From positions 930,001 to 994,000 of the forward strand of contig NZ_JADQDF010000001.1 in NCBI RefSeq assembly GCF_019263585.2: a stretch of DNA of 64,000 nucleotides. Reading direction: 5' to 3'. The notes beneath the pieces are model-generated. The model had not been told where the DNA came from. It ran no database searches and saw only the letters and a program-made list of their open reading frames with translations. This document shows positions 51,718 through 61,655 of this stretch, piece after piece. Position 1 is the first letter of the stretch, and every line of letters begins with the position of its first letter. The translations under genes were made by a program, and so were the position numbers. This DNA is from Pseudonocardia oceani (lineage in GTDB: Bacteria; Actinomycetota; Actinomycetes; Mycobacteriales; Pseudonocardiaceae).

Positions 51718-51778
51718 GCGGGGCGGCGGGGCGGCGGGGCGGCGGGGCGGCGGGGCGGCGGGGCGGCGGGGCGGCGGC
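51718..51778. repeat. GGGGCGGC octamer tandem repeat (about 7 copies)
   Basis: An uninterrupted run of period 8 between the FAD-gene stop and repeat copy 4. Long G runs on one strand make slippage and G-quadruplex formation possible. Not coding. Confidence 0.85.
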
Positions 51779-51897
51779 TCGTGAGCGGCCGTCCCGCGCG
51801 CGTTCCCGTCTGCCGCGCGCGTTCCGGGCTCCCGCGCGCCTCCGGGGGCGCGCGGGAGCATGTTCAGCGCGCGAGAGCCCGTTCAGTGCGCGGGAGG
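51776..51897. repeat. Large GC-rich palindromic repeat, copy 4
   Basis: Boxes CCCGCGCGCGTTCCCG, TGCCGCGCGCGTTCCGGG and CTCCCGCGCGCC are mirrored by GCGCGCGGGAGC, CAGCGCGCGAGAG and CAGTGCGCGGGAGG. Bases 51776-51873 repeat at 52044-52141 with one visible mismatch. Confidence 0.8.
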
Positions 51898-51954
51898 GTG
51901 GCGGAGGTGATGGCGGCAGCCGCGGCGGGCACCGCGGGGGGCGCGGTTGGGCAT

Positions 51955-52016
51955 GATCGTCGCGAGTGTGACGTCGCGGCCCTCCCGACGACCCTGACGG
52001 CGCACTCTCGCCGATC
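51955..52016. repeat. Short inverted repeat of the GATCGnCGaGAGTGC word
   Basis: GATCGTCGCGAGTGTGAC (51955-51972) faces GATCGGCGAGAGTGCGCC on the minus strand (51999-52016). The same word occurs at 3152-3169. The sequence just after it, GATCAAGGGCGG, also recurs at 3018. Intergenic, no gene. Confidence 0.6.
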
Positions 52017-52043
52017 AAGGGCGGTTGGCCCGGCGGCGGCGGA

Positions 52044-52145
52044 GGCTCGTGAGCGGCCGTCCCGCGCGCGTTCCCGTCTGCCGCGCGCGTTCCGGGCTCC
52101 TGCGCGCCTCCGGGGGCGCGCGGGAGCATGTTCAGCGCGCGGGTG
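52044..52145. repeat. Large GC-rich palindromic repeat, copy 5 (truncated)
   Basis: A near-identical direct duplicate of 51776-51873 (one C to T difference). It stops after the first right-arm box and runs into the GNAT remnant. The about 500 bp 51656-52157 contain only these repeats and no supportable gene. Confidence 0.8.
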
Positions 52146-52157
52146 GGGTGGGCCGCG

Positions 52158-52447
52158 TCAGCCCCGGCGCAGGTGCAGGAGCGGGAACGGACGCCCCTCC
52201 CCGTCGCGCTCGGGCCGCCCGACCCGGACGAAGCCGTGCCACTCGTGGAAGGCGAGCGCGCCGTCGGACCCCTGCGCGACCGTGAGCGCCGGCGCGGGCA
52301 GCGCCGCCGTGCGGACCTGCTCCCCGATCCCGTCGATGTCGGACGGGGTCAGGAAGTCGTGCGTCGCCTCGACCGCGCGGCGCCAGATCCGCAGCAGTGC
52401 GGCCGGTCGCCGTCCGCGGCGGTGCGCAGGGTGATGCCGTCGTCCAC
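52158..52447 (-). pseudogene. GNAT acetyltransferase remnant
   Basis: Reading from GTG 52447: [12 protein letters not shown], then after a one-base shift near 52395, [20 protein letters not shown] and [20 protein letters not shown], typical of the N-terminus of GNAT proteins. This is followed directly by FHEWHGFVRVGRPERDGEG, RPFPLLHLRR and a stop, the typical C-terminus. The central 60-70 residues with the acetyl-CoA-binding loop are deleted. Frameshift plus deletion mark it as dead. It abuts repeat copy 5. Confidence 0.75.
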
Positions 52448-52528
52448 GGCGGCCAGCGTGCCAGGGACGTCGACCCGATTTCGGGCCCTGGACTTGAACC
52501 AGTCAGGTCTTCGTGCTGCAATCACGGC

Positions 52529-52963
52529 ATGCGGAACGAACCGCAGATCGAGGGTCTGCTCCGTGGGGCCGCGCTGAGGATCACCGCCCAGCGCAAGGCC
52601 GTGCTGGCCGCCGTGCACGACCACCCGCACTCCGACACCGACACCGTGCTCGCGATGACGCGCGACCGGATCGGTTCGGTGTCGCACCAGGCCGTGTACG
52701 ACGCCCTGCGCACGCTGACCGACGCCGGCCTCGTCCGGCGCATCCAGCCGGCGGGCTCGCTCGCCCGCTACGAGGCGCGGGTCGGCGACAACCACCACCA
52801 CCTCGTGTGCCGCTCCTGCGGAGTGGTGCGCGACGTCGACTGCGCCGTCGGCGAGGCGCCCTGCCTCACCGCGTCCGACGACGGCGGCTTCGTCGTCGAC
52901 GAGGCGGAGGTCGTGTACTGGGGCCTGTGCCCCGACTGCCGGTCCGCTCCCCCGGGCCGCTGA
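52529..52963 (+). CDS. furA: Fur-family regulator FurA
   Basis: A 144-residue Fur-family repressor. The winged helix is at 10-85 ([40 protein letters not shown]). The metal-binding part has [11 protein letters not shown] with CRSC and a second CPDC at the C-terminus. It lies 62 bp upstream of katG, the standard actinobacterial furA-katG peroxide-response unit in which oxidised FurA releases the promoter. ATG 52529 is in a relatively AT-rich leader (CTTGAACCAGTCAGGTCTTC) that may hold its operator. Confidence 0.9.
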   Translation: MRNEPQIEGLLRGAALRITAQRKAVLAAVHDHPHSDTDTVLAMTRDRIGSVSHQAVYDALRTLTDAGLVRRIQPAGSLARYEARVGDNHHHLVCRSCGVVRDVDCAVGEAPCLTASDDGGFVVDEAEVVYWGLCPDCRSAPPGR

Positions 52964-53025
52964 GCACCGCACCCACCACCAGGCCGGCCGAGCCCCACGA
53001 CCGGCACCCCTGAGGAAGGATCGAC

Positions 53026-55284
<2,259 letters not shown>

Positions 55285-55298
55285 CCCCGCAGCACGAC

Positions 55299-55338
55299 GA
55301 CGCCCCCGTCCGCCGCACCCGCGGTGGGCGGGGGCGTC
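55299..55338. terminator. Bidirectional terminator hairpin between katG and globin gene
   Basis: GACGCCCCCG (55299-55308) pairs perfectly with CGGGGGCGTC (55329-55338) across a GC-rich loop, midway between the two convergent stop codons. Confidence 0.8.
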
Positions 55339-55356
55339 CGTCCGTCGGAGGCCCGG

Positions 55357-55926
55357 TCAGACCCGCAGGCGCGACCACAGCGGCGCGGACCGCTGCGCGG
55401 GCAGGGCGGGCTCCGGCTCCACCGCCGGCGCCGCGGCGGCGCCGGGCTCCGGGTGGTCCAGCGACTCCGCGCCGGCCGTCATGTGCGCCGCGACCCACTG
55501 GTAGAGCGCGATCCACGACGAGCTCAGGGACCCGGTGTACTGCGGGCCCGCGACCTCGCGCACCGCGCGGGTCAGGGCGTGGCCGATGTAGCCGTAGTGC
55601 TCGGCCTCGACGCCGTAGCGCGCGCGGTGGTCGGCTCCCAGACGGTGCAGGACGCCCTCGAGCTCCGCGGTGTCGGTCTCGGCGAGGTGCGTGATCGCGG
55701 CGAGCAGCGTGTCGGTCATCTTCTGCATCTGGCCCGACATGTCGGGCGGGAACATCGTCCGCAGCTGCGGGGCCATCTCGAAGAGCTCGCGGTAGAACTC
55801 CTCGGCCAGGCGCACCGGACGGTCGGCCACGGCGCGGCACGAGGCCCGGACCGCCTCGATCACCGCAGGTGCCGGCCGTCGGGGAGACGTCGTGCCGATG
55901 ATCGGACCTTCGTCGAGCTGAGACAC
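55357..55926 (-). CDS. Single-domain globin
   Basis: A 189-residue protein. Residues 20-145 match the globin domain of flavohemoglobins (RLAEEFYRELFEMAPQLRTM, ITHLAETDTAELEGVLHRLG), with proximal His in GADHRARYGV near 99 and AEHYGYIGHALTRAVREV. There is no reductase domain, but a Pro/Ala-rich tail follows. GTG 55926 is the start. Next to katG it may handle NO or oxygen stress. Single-domain globins of this type need an external reductase. Confidence 0.85.
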   Translation of the reverse strand: MSQLDEGPIIGTTSPRRPAPAVIEAVRASCRAVADRPVRLAEEFYRELFEMAPQLRTMFPPDMSGQMQKMTDTLLAAITHLAETDTAELEGVLHRLGADHRARYGVEAEHYGYIGHALTRAVREVAGPQYTGSLSSSWIALYQWVAAHMTAGAESLDHPEPGAAAAPAVEPEPALPAQRSAPLWSRLRV

Positions 55927-56076
55927 CCTGCCACCTTCCGGTCCCGTCCGGACCGTGTCCCGTGCACCGGCCCGCACCCTCGTATCGGTCGGGAGGCCCG
56001 ATCCGTTGCGCTCCGGGCGGAACCGACCGGCACCGCCGAGGCAGCGGGCGGCCCCGCCCTGAGGCATCCTCCGCCC

Positions 56077-56289
56077 ATGACGGAGCGAGAGACCCTGGTC
56101 GAGAGGATCGCGACGGCCCTCACCGACGAGGTCCCCGGGCTGCATCCGTGCGTCTCCGACAAGGTCGCCCGCGTCGCCGCACGGGTCGCCATCCAGAACC
56201 TCGCGCTGGTCGTGGGAGCGATGCCGGAGGACCTCATGCCCCAGACGCGGCCGAACCTGACGGTGGTGGAGGACCCCGAGACGCCCTGA
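56077..56289 (+). CDS. Small conserved-looking helical protein (70 aa)
   Basis: Seventy residues, ATG 56077 to TGA 56289, mostly one amphipathic helix (ERETLVERIATALTDEVPGL, SDKVARVAARVAIQNLALVV). GAGG lies 12 bases upstream, rather far. It is 37 bp ahead of the GH65 gene and could be co-transcribed with it. Not recognised. Confidence 0.6.
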   Translation: MTERETLVERIATALTDEVPGLHPCVSDKVARVAARVAIQNLALVVGAMPEDLMPQTRPNLTVVEDPETP

Positions 56290-56325
56290 GCGGCGCCGCA
56301 CCCGTCACCACGGTAGGAACGTCAC

Positions 56326-58689
56326 ATGGGCGACGAGGAGGACATCTACACGGTGGAGCCGTGGGTGGTGCGCGAGCCGCGCCCCCGGCTGGACTCGCTG
56401 ACCGAGACGGAGACGGTCTTCGCGCTGTCCAACGGCTGCCTGGGCATCCGCGGCACCCTCGACGAGGGCGGGCCCGTGGGTATGCCCGGCACCTACCTCG
56501 CCGGGCTGCACGAGCTGCGGACGATGGTCTACACCGAGGCGGGCTACGGCGACCCCGAGGAGACCCAGACGCTGGTCAACACGATCGACGGCACGCTCGT
56601 GGCGCTGTCGGTCGACGGCCACCCGCTCGACCTGCGGGCGGGCGAGGTGCTCGCGCACGAGCGCGTGCTGGACATGCGAGCCGGCACGCTGGTGCGCGAG
56701 CTGCGGTGGCGCTGCCCGGCGGGGCAGCAGGTCGAGGTGCGCTCGGAGCGGCTCGTGTCGTTCCGGCACCGCGGGGTGGCCGCGATCCGCTACACCGTGC
56801 GCGCCGTCGACGGGCCCGCCGAGGTCGCGCTGACCTCCAGCCTCGTCGCCAACGTCCAGCTGCCGCACCTGCCCAGCCACCCGAGCGCGCAGGACCTGCT
56901 GCGCCACCCGCTCGACGCGCAGGAGCACCACGCCGACGGGCAGCGGATCACGCTGGTGCACCGCACCTGCCGGTCGGGCTTCGCCGTGGCCGCCGCGGCC
57001 GACCACCGGCTGGAGAGCCCCGCGGAGCTGGAGACCCACGTCGACAGCGACCAGGACTGGGCGCGGCTGACGACCACCGCCCGTCTCGAGGCCGGCCAGG
57101 AGATCACGCTGGTCAAGCTCCTGGGCTACGCCTGGTCGGCGGACCGGTCGCTCACCGCGGTGCGCGACGAGGTCTCGGCCACCCTGACCACCGCCCGCCA
57201 CAGCGGCTGGGACGCCCTCGTCGCCGCCCAGCGCGAGTACCTCGACGCGTTCTGGGGCGACGCCGACGTCGAGATCGACGGCGACGACGAGCTGCAGCAG
57301 GCCACCCGCTTCGCGCTGTGGCACCTCCTGCAGGCCACCGCCCGCGCGGAGGGCCGCGGCATCGCGGGCAAGGCGCTCACCGGCACCGGCTACGAGGGGC
57401 ACGTCTTCTGGGACACCGAGACGTTCGTCCTGCAGGCGATGACGGCGCTGCGCCCGGAGATCACCCGTCACGCGCTGGAGTGGCGGCACTCGACGCTCGA
57501 CCTGGCCCGCGACCGCGCCCGGCAGCTGGACCTGCGCGGCGCCGCGTTCCCGTGGCGCACGATCGACGGCATCGAGTGCTCGGGCTACTGGCCGGCCGGT
57601 GCGGCCGCGTTCCACGTCGACGCCGACATCGCCGACGCCGCCATCCGATACGTCGAGTGCACCGGTGACGAGGCGTTCGCGCGGAGCACCGGCATCGACC
57701 TGCTCGTGGAGACCGCGCGGCTGTGGGCGTCGCAGGCGCACCAGGGCCGCGACGGCACCTTCCACATCCTCGGCGTGACCGGCCCCGACGAGTACAGCGC
57801 TCTGTCCGACGACAACGTCTACACGAACCTCATGGCGCAGCGGAACCTGCTGCACGCCGCGCGCTGGGCCCGCCGGTACCCCGACTGCGCCGCCCGTCTC
57901 GCGGTCGACGCCGACGAGATCGACGGCTGGGAGGCCGCGGGCAAGGCCGTCGCGGTGCCCTACGACGCCGACCGGGGCGTGCACCCGCAGGCCGCCGGGT
58001 TTACCGACCAGCCCCGCTGGGACTTCGAGGGGACCGACCCGGACCACTACCCCCTGCACTCGCACTTCCCCTACCTGCAGCTCTACCGCAAGCAGGTCGT
58101 CAAGCAGGCCGACCTCGTCCTGGCGATGCTGCTGCGCGGCGACGCGTTCACCGACGAGGACAAGGCGCGCAACGTCGCCTACTACGAGGCCGTGACGGTG
58201 CGCGACTCGTCGCTGTCGGCGTGCTGCCAGGCCGTACTGTGCGCCGAGGTCGGGCACCTGGACCTGGCCCACTCCTACCTGGCCGAGTCGGCTCTCGCCG
58301 ACCTGCGCGACGCCTCCCACGACTCCTCGGACGGGCTGCACCTCGCCGCGCTGGCGGGCACCTGGATCGCGGTCGCCGCCGGGTTCGGCGGGATGCGGCA
58401 GGTCGACGGCGAGCTGCGGTTCCGCCCCGCCCTGCCCGCCGCGCTGCCCCGCGTCGCGTTCCGGCTGCGCCACCTCGGCCGGCGGCTGCGGGTGACCGTC
58501 ACCGCTGACCGGGCGCGTTACGAGGTGGTCGACGGCGAGCCGCTCACCGTCCGCCACGAGCAGGAGACGCTGCGGCTGGCGGTGGGCGAGCCGGTGGAAC
58601 GGCCCACCGTCCCCCGCACCGCCGACGCCGAGCCGCGCCAGCCGGCGCACTGCGCCCCGCGCCGACGGTCCCGGCCACCGGTGGCCTGA
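56326..58689 (+). CDS. Glycoside hydrolase family 65 (maltose/trehalose/kojibiose phosphorylase-like)
   Basis: A 787-residue protein. It has the N-terminal beta sandwich (TVFALSNGCLGIRGTLDEGG), helical linker, and (alpha/alpha)6 barrel with GYEGHVFWDTETFVLQAM and the catalytic acid in VTGPDEYSALSDDNVYTNL (Glu near 488), then the C-terminal sheet. It cleaves an alpha-glucoside disaccharide with phosphate. The beta-phosphoglucomutase often fused or adjacent is absent. ATG 56326 has AGGA upstream. A weak hairpin (58709-58734) follows the gene. Confidence 0.9.
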   Translation: MGDEEDIYTVEPWVVREPRPRLDSLTETETVFALSNGCLGIRGTLDEGGPVGMPGTYLAGLHELRTMVYTEAGYGDPEETQTLVNTIDGTLVALSVDGHPLDLRAGEVLAHERVLDMRAGTLVRELRWRCPAGQQVEVRSERLVSFRHRGVAAIRYTVRAVDGPAEVALTSSLVANVQLPHLPSHPSAQDLLRHPLDAQEHHADGQRITLVHRTCRSGFAVAAAADHRLESPAELETHVDSDQDWARLTTTARLEAGQEITLVKLLGYAWSADRSLTAVRDEVSATLTTARHSGWDALVAAQREYLDAFWGDADVEIDGDDELQQATRFALWHLLQATARAEGRGIAGKALTGTGYEGHVFWDTETFVLQAMTALRPEITRHALEWRHSTLDLARDRARQLDLRGAAFPWRTIDGIECSGYWPAGAAAFHVDADIADAAIRYVECTGDEAFARSTGIDLLVETARLWASQAHQGRDGTFHILGVTGPDEYSALSDDNVYTNLMAQRNLLHAARWARRYPDCAARLAVDADEIDGWEAAGKAVAVPYDADRGVHPQAAGFTDQPRWDFEGTDPDHYPLHSHFPYLQLYRKQVVKQADLVLAMLLRGDAFTDEDKARNVAYYEAVTVRDSSLSACCQAVLCAEVGHLDLAHSYLAESALADLRDASHDSSDGLHLAALAGTWIAVAAGFGGMRQVDGELRFRPALPAALPRVAFRLRHLGRRLRVTVTADRARYEVVDGEPLTVRHEQETLRLAVGEPVERPTVPRTADAEPRQPAHCAPRRRSRPPVA

Positions 58690-58733
58690 CGGGCGCCCTC
58701 GCCGCCCGCCTCCGCGCGGCGCACGCGGCGGAG

Positions 58734-59693
58734 GTGGGGGGGTGGCGGAGAGGGCGGCCTGGTCGGAGGGTCACGGGCGCCGGCGCCCCGGCCGGCCCCG
58801 CGGAGCCCGGCGCGTTCCCGGTGACGCTGGAGCACGTCCACGGGTCGACCACCGTGACCGCGGCGCCGAGCCGCGTCGCGGCCGTGGGCCTGGGTGACGC
58901 CGACGTGCTGCTGGCGCTGGGCGTGGTGCCGGTGCTGGTCCCCGTGTGGACGGGCTCCACCGACGACGGCGTCGGCGAGTGGGCCGAACCGCACCTCGGC
59001 GGCACGGCACCGGTCCCGCTGGCCGACGCGACCACCGACTTCGACCTCGAGTCGATCGCGGCGGCGCGGCCGGACCTGATCGTCGCGGTCAACAACGCGA
59101 TCGAGGAGGACACCTACCGCAAGCTCTCGGCCATCGCACCGACCGTCCTGCACGCCCCGGGGCAGACCGACTGGGCACTGCCGTGGAAGGACGTCACGGC
59201 GCGCATCGGCTCGGCGGTCGGGATGCCGGGCCGGGCGGCGGTGGAGATCCGGGAGGTCGAGGAGGTCTTCGCCCGGACCAGGGCGGAGCACCCGCAGTTC
59301 GCCGAGCGGACCGCGGCGCTGGTCCGGGTGCTCGACGGCGGGACGCTGCGCGTGTTCAGCCCGGCCTCGGCGCGCGGGCAGCTGCTGACCGAGATGGGCT
59401 TCGGCCCGGTCGCCTTTCTCCGCGACGCGTTCGGCGGCGAGCTCTACGTCGACGTCGCCGCGGAGAGCCTCTCGCAGCTGGAGGGCGACCTGCTCGTCGT
59501 CGACAACTACGCGAAGGCCGAGGCCGTGCTCGCCGCGGTGCCGACGTTCGCGGCGCTCGGGGTGGTCCGCGCGGGCGGCATGATCGGCCTGGACCCCGTG
59601 ACGAGCGACGCCGTGTCGATGCCGAACTCGTTGACCATCCCGTTCGTCATCGACGAGCTGCTGGAGCGGATCGGGCAGGTGCGGCTGGGCTGA
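58734..59693 (+). CDS. Siderophore ABC-transporter substrate-binding protein lacking its signal peptide
   Basis: A FecB/FepB-type binding domain is intact from about residue 29 (FPVTLEHVHGSTTVTAAPSR, VAAVGLGDADVLLALGVVPV, DFDLESIAAARPDLIVAVNN) to the end. Normal homologues begin with a lipoprotein signal and lipobox Cys. Here the leader is MGGWRRGRPGRRVTGAGAPA, with no hydrophobic segment and no Cys, and the GTG start lies in a G-run hairpin. The 5' end has probably been lost, so the protein could not be exported. It abuts an MFS remnant. Confidence 0.65.
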   Translation: MGGWRRGRPGRRVTGAGAPAGPAEPGAFPVTLEHVHGSTTVTAAPSRVAAVGLGDADVLLALGVVPVLVPVWTGSTDDGVGEWAEPHLGGTAPVPLADATTDFDLESIAAARPDLIVAVNNAIEEDTYRKLSAIAPTVLHAPGQTDWALPWKDVTARIGSAVGMPGRAAVEIREVEEVFARTRAEHPQFAERTAALVRVLDGGTLRVFSPASARGQLLTEMGFGPVAFLRDAFGGELYVDVAAESLSQLEGDLLVVDNYAKAEAVLAAVPTFAALGVVRAGGMIGLDPVTSDAVSMPNSLTIPFVIDELLERIGQVRLG

Positions 59694-59699
59694 GGCGGT

Positions 59700-60248
59700 C
59701 GCAGTCGTGCGCCCCGCGTCGACCTGGTCGTAGATCCATCCGACCAGCACCGATCCGGCCAGGGTCGCCAGCCCCCCGACCGTGTTGAGCATCCCGAAGT
59801 GCGCGCCCAGGTTGCGCTCGCCGGCGAGCCGGCCGATGACGTCGCGCATCGGCGGCACCATCAGCATTTGCCCGACGTGGAGCAGCGCGACCCATCCGAC
59901 GAGCCCGGCGAGCGACGATCATCGACCAGAGGTGCTCGGCGAACCCCAGCGCGACGAAAGCGACCACCCGCAGCGCGACGCCCAGCAGCACGATCGGCCG
60001 CGCCCCGAACCGGTCCGCCAGGCTCCCGCCGAGGAAGAACAGCCCCTGCTGGCTGAACGTGCGCAGCCCCAGCACGAGCCCGATCGCCCACGCCGCGAGG
60101 TGCAGCTCGCGTCGGCCAGGTGAACCGCGAGGAACGGCACGACCAGGTAGAACCCGACGTTGAACAGCACCATCGAGGCGAGGATCAGGCGCACGGGGGG
60201 CGGCAGGACCCGCATGATCCTCAGCCGGCCGACCAGGGATCGCTTCAC
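59700..60248 (-). pseudogene. MFS transporter remnant
   Basis: Three pieces in different frames. From GTG 60248, RLILASMVLFNVGFYLVVPF (TM1). After a shift near 60110, LHLAAWAIGLVLGLRTFSQQ and SLADRFGARPIVLLGVALRV (TM2-4). After a jump near 59925, LVGWVALLHVGQMLMVPPMR and NTVGGLATLAGSVLVGWIYD (about TM10-11). Roughly 200 central residues and the C-terminus are gone. It resembles MdtH-like drug or siderophore exporters. Confidence 0.78.
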
Positions 60249-60401
60249 CGGCTCACCCGCACCCGGGCCATCCTAGGTCGCGGGTGGTCCCGGTCCGACG
60301 CGCCTGCCGGAGGCACCACGGGCCGTCACGCACCGGTCCCGTGCGCGGCGCACCGGCTGCGACCGGTGCACCGGATGCGGAACCGGTGCGTCAGGGCCCG
60401 G

Positions 60402-60617
60402 TCAGGCCGGCTCGTCCGCCGGGTCGTCGTCGTCCGCCGGCGTCGTGGAGATGCCACGCGGCAGCTCTGTCCGGTCGATCCGGTCCTCCGCCGCCGCCCG
60501 CGGCTCGGTCTCCGCCCACTCCTCGCGGTGGCCGCCGGCTCCGCCGGTGCGGCCCTGCACCTCCCGGCCGAGCTCCTCGTCGACGCGGGCCCCGTGCTTG
60601 CTGCTCCCTCGCTCCAC
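60402..60617 (-). CDS. Small hydrophilic protein (71 aa)
   Basis: A charged, probably disordered protein (VDEELGREVQGRTGG, EEWAETEPRAAAEDR, ending ADDDDPADEPA). GTG 60617 follows GGAGGAG by seven bases, a strong start. No family recognised. Its start and composition resemble the small stress-type proteins frequent in actinobacteria, but no function can be given. Confidence 0.6.
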   Translation of the reverse strand: MERGSSKHGARVDEELGREVQGRTGGAGGHREEWAETEPRAAAEDRIDRTELPRGISTTPADDDDPADEPA

Positions 60618-60701
60618 CGTCGTCTCCTCCGTCCGGTCGTCGGGTTCCTACGGACCGGGCGTACCCCGCCCCGGCCGGTGGAACCCGTTGAGGTGCGCGT
60701 C

Positions 60702-61070
60702 TCAGGCCCGGTCGTGGAGGGTGATCCGGTAGCCGTCGGGGTCGGCGAAGGTGAACGTCCGACCGAAGGGGCCGTCGACCGGTGCGGAGACGATGGTGCG
60801 GCCGTCGGCCACGAGGGCGTCGTGGACGGCCTGGACGTCGGTGGCGTGGAGCCAGATCGCGGCCCCGATGCCGGGCTGGGCGACGGAGTCGAGGTCGGTG
60901 CCGGGGACGACGTCGCGCAGCGCGAACGCGATCGGCCGCGTGTCGAACACGACGGCGTGCGGGGGCCCGGTCGGTGAACGGACGAGACCGAGGTACTGCT
61001 CGTAGAACGCCTGCGAGGCGGCGAGGTCGCGCGCCTGGAGGGAAATGAAGTCGGGACCGGTGACGGGCAT
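60702..61070 (-). CDS. VOC (glyoxalase/bleomycin-resistance) family protein
   Basis: A 122-residue paired beta-alpha-beta-beta-beta protein (DFISLQARDLAASQAFYEQY, TFADPDGYRITLHDRA). ATG 61070 follows AGGAG. The divergent MarR gene and the twin operators in the 61-bp gap suggest it is induced by the ligand of that regulator, perhaps a toxic electrophile or antibiotic. Confidence 0.87.
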   Translation of the reverse strand: MPVTGPDFISLQARDLAASQAFYEQYLGLVRSPTGPPHAVVFDTRPIAFALRDVVPGTDLDSVAQPGIGAAIWLHATDVQAVHDALVADGRTIVSAPVDGPFGRTFTFADPDGYRITLHDRA

Positions 61071-61087
61071 CGTGGAACTCCTCTTTT

Positions 61088-61132
61088 GTGTCAGTTTTCT
61101 GACACGTACCACGTTATGTCAGAATGCTGACA
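61088..61132. promoter_or_regulatory. Twin MarR operators
   Basis: GTGTCAG-TTTT-CTGACAC (61088-61105) and TGTCAG-AATG-CTGACA (61117-61132) share the consensus TGTCAG-N4-CTGACA with centres 28 bp apart. The second reaches the first base of the marR ATG (61132), so binding should block both transcription units and the marR gene start itself. Confidence 0.85.
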
Positions 61133-61614
61133 TGAGTCAAGACGACCCCGGCATCGATCTGGCGACGTCCCTGGGCTACCTCCTGAAGGAGGCGTCGAGC
61201 GCGTTGCGCGCCGCCATGGAGGAGGTGCTGCGACCGCTCGGCATGACCGTGACGCACTACTCCTGCCTCGAGCTGCTGGCCCAGCGGCCGGGATCGTCGA
61301 ACTCCGAGCTCGCGCGGGGCGCGTTCGTGACGCGGCAGTCGATGAACGTGCTGCTCCAGGCCCTGGAGCGCGACGGGTTCGTCGTCCGGCCCGCGGAGGC
61401 GCCCGTCGGCAAGGCCCTCCCCACGCGGCTCACCCCGCGCGGCCGACGGCGCCTGGAGAAGGCGTCCGCGGCGGTCCGGTCCGTCGAGGTCCGGATGCTG
61501 TCCGGCCTGACCGACGACGAGCGGGCGGCCGCGTCCCGGATCCTGCGGAGCATGGTGCGTTCGCTGCGCGGCGGGGACGGCGCGGAGATGGACCGGACCG
61601 TCCCGCCGACCTAG
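61132..61614 (+). CDS. MarR-family regulator
   Basis: A 160-residue MarR protein with winged helix at 45-110 (GMTVTHYSCLELLAQRPGSS, GAFVTRQSMNVLLQALERDG, RLTPRGRRRLEKASAAV). ATG 61132 overlaps the second operator. It is divergent from the VOC gene and 41 bp upstream of an alpha/beta hydrolase on the same strand. Probable autorepressor. Confidence 0.9.
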   Translation: MSQDDPGIDLATSLGYLLKEASSALRAAMEEVLRPLGMTVTHYSCLELLAQRPGSSNSELARGAFVTRQSMNVLLQALERDGFVVRPAEAPVGKALPTRLTPRGRRRLEKASAAVRSVEVRMLSGLTDDERAAASRILRSMVRSLRGGDGAEMDRTVPPT

Positions 61615-61655
61615 CCTGGTGCGGTCGCAGGTCCCCGGAGACAGGAGCCGACGCC

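Noticed and set aside
51595..52129. Frames over the tandem octamer and repeat copies 4-5
   Set aside because: Pro/Arg low-complexity translations with no start context, antisense to the end of the FAD gene.
52480..52528. tRNA-like 3' arm (GGACTTGAACCAGTC) ahead of furA
   Set aside because: No acceptor or anticodon stem can be folded around it. It is better explained as the furA leader.
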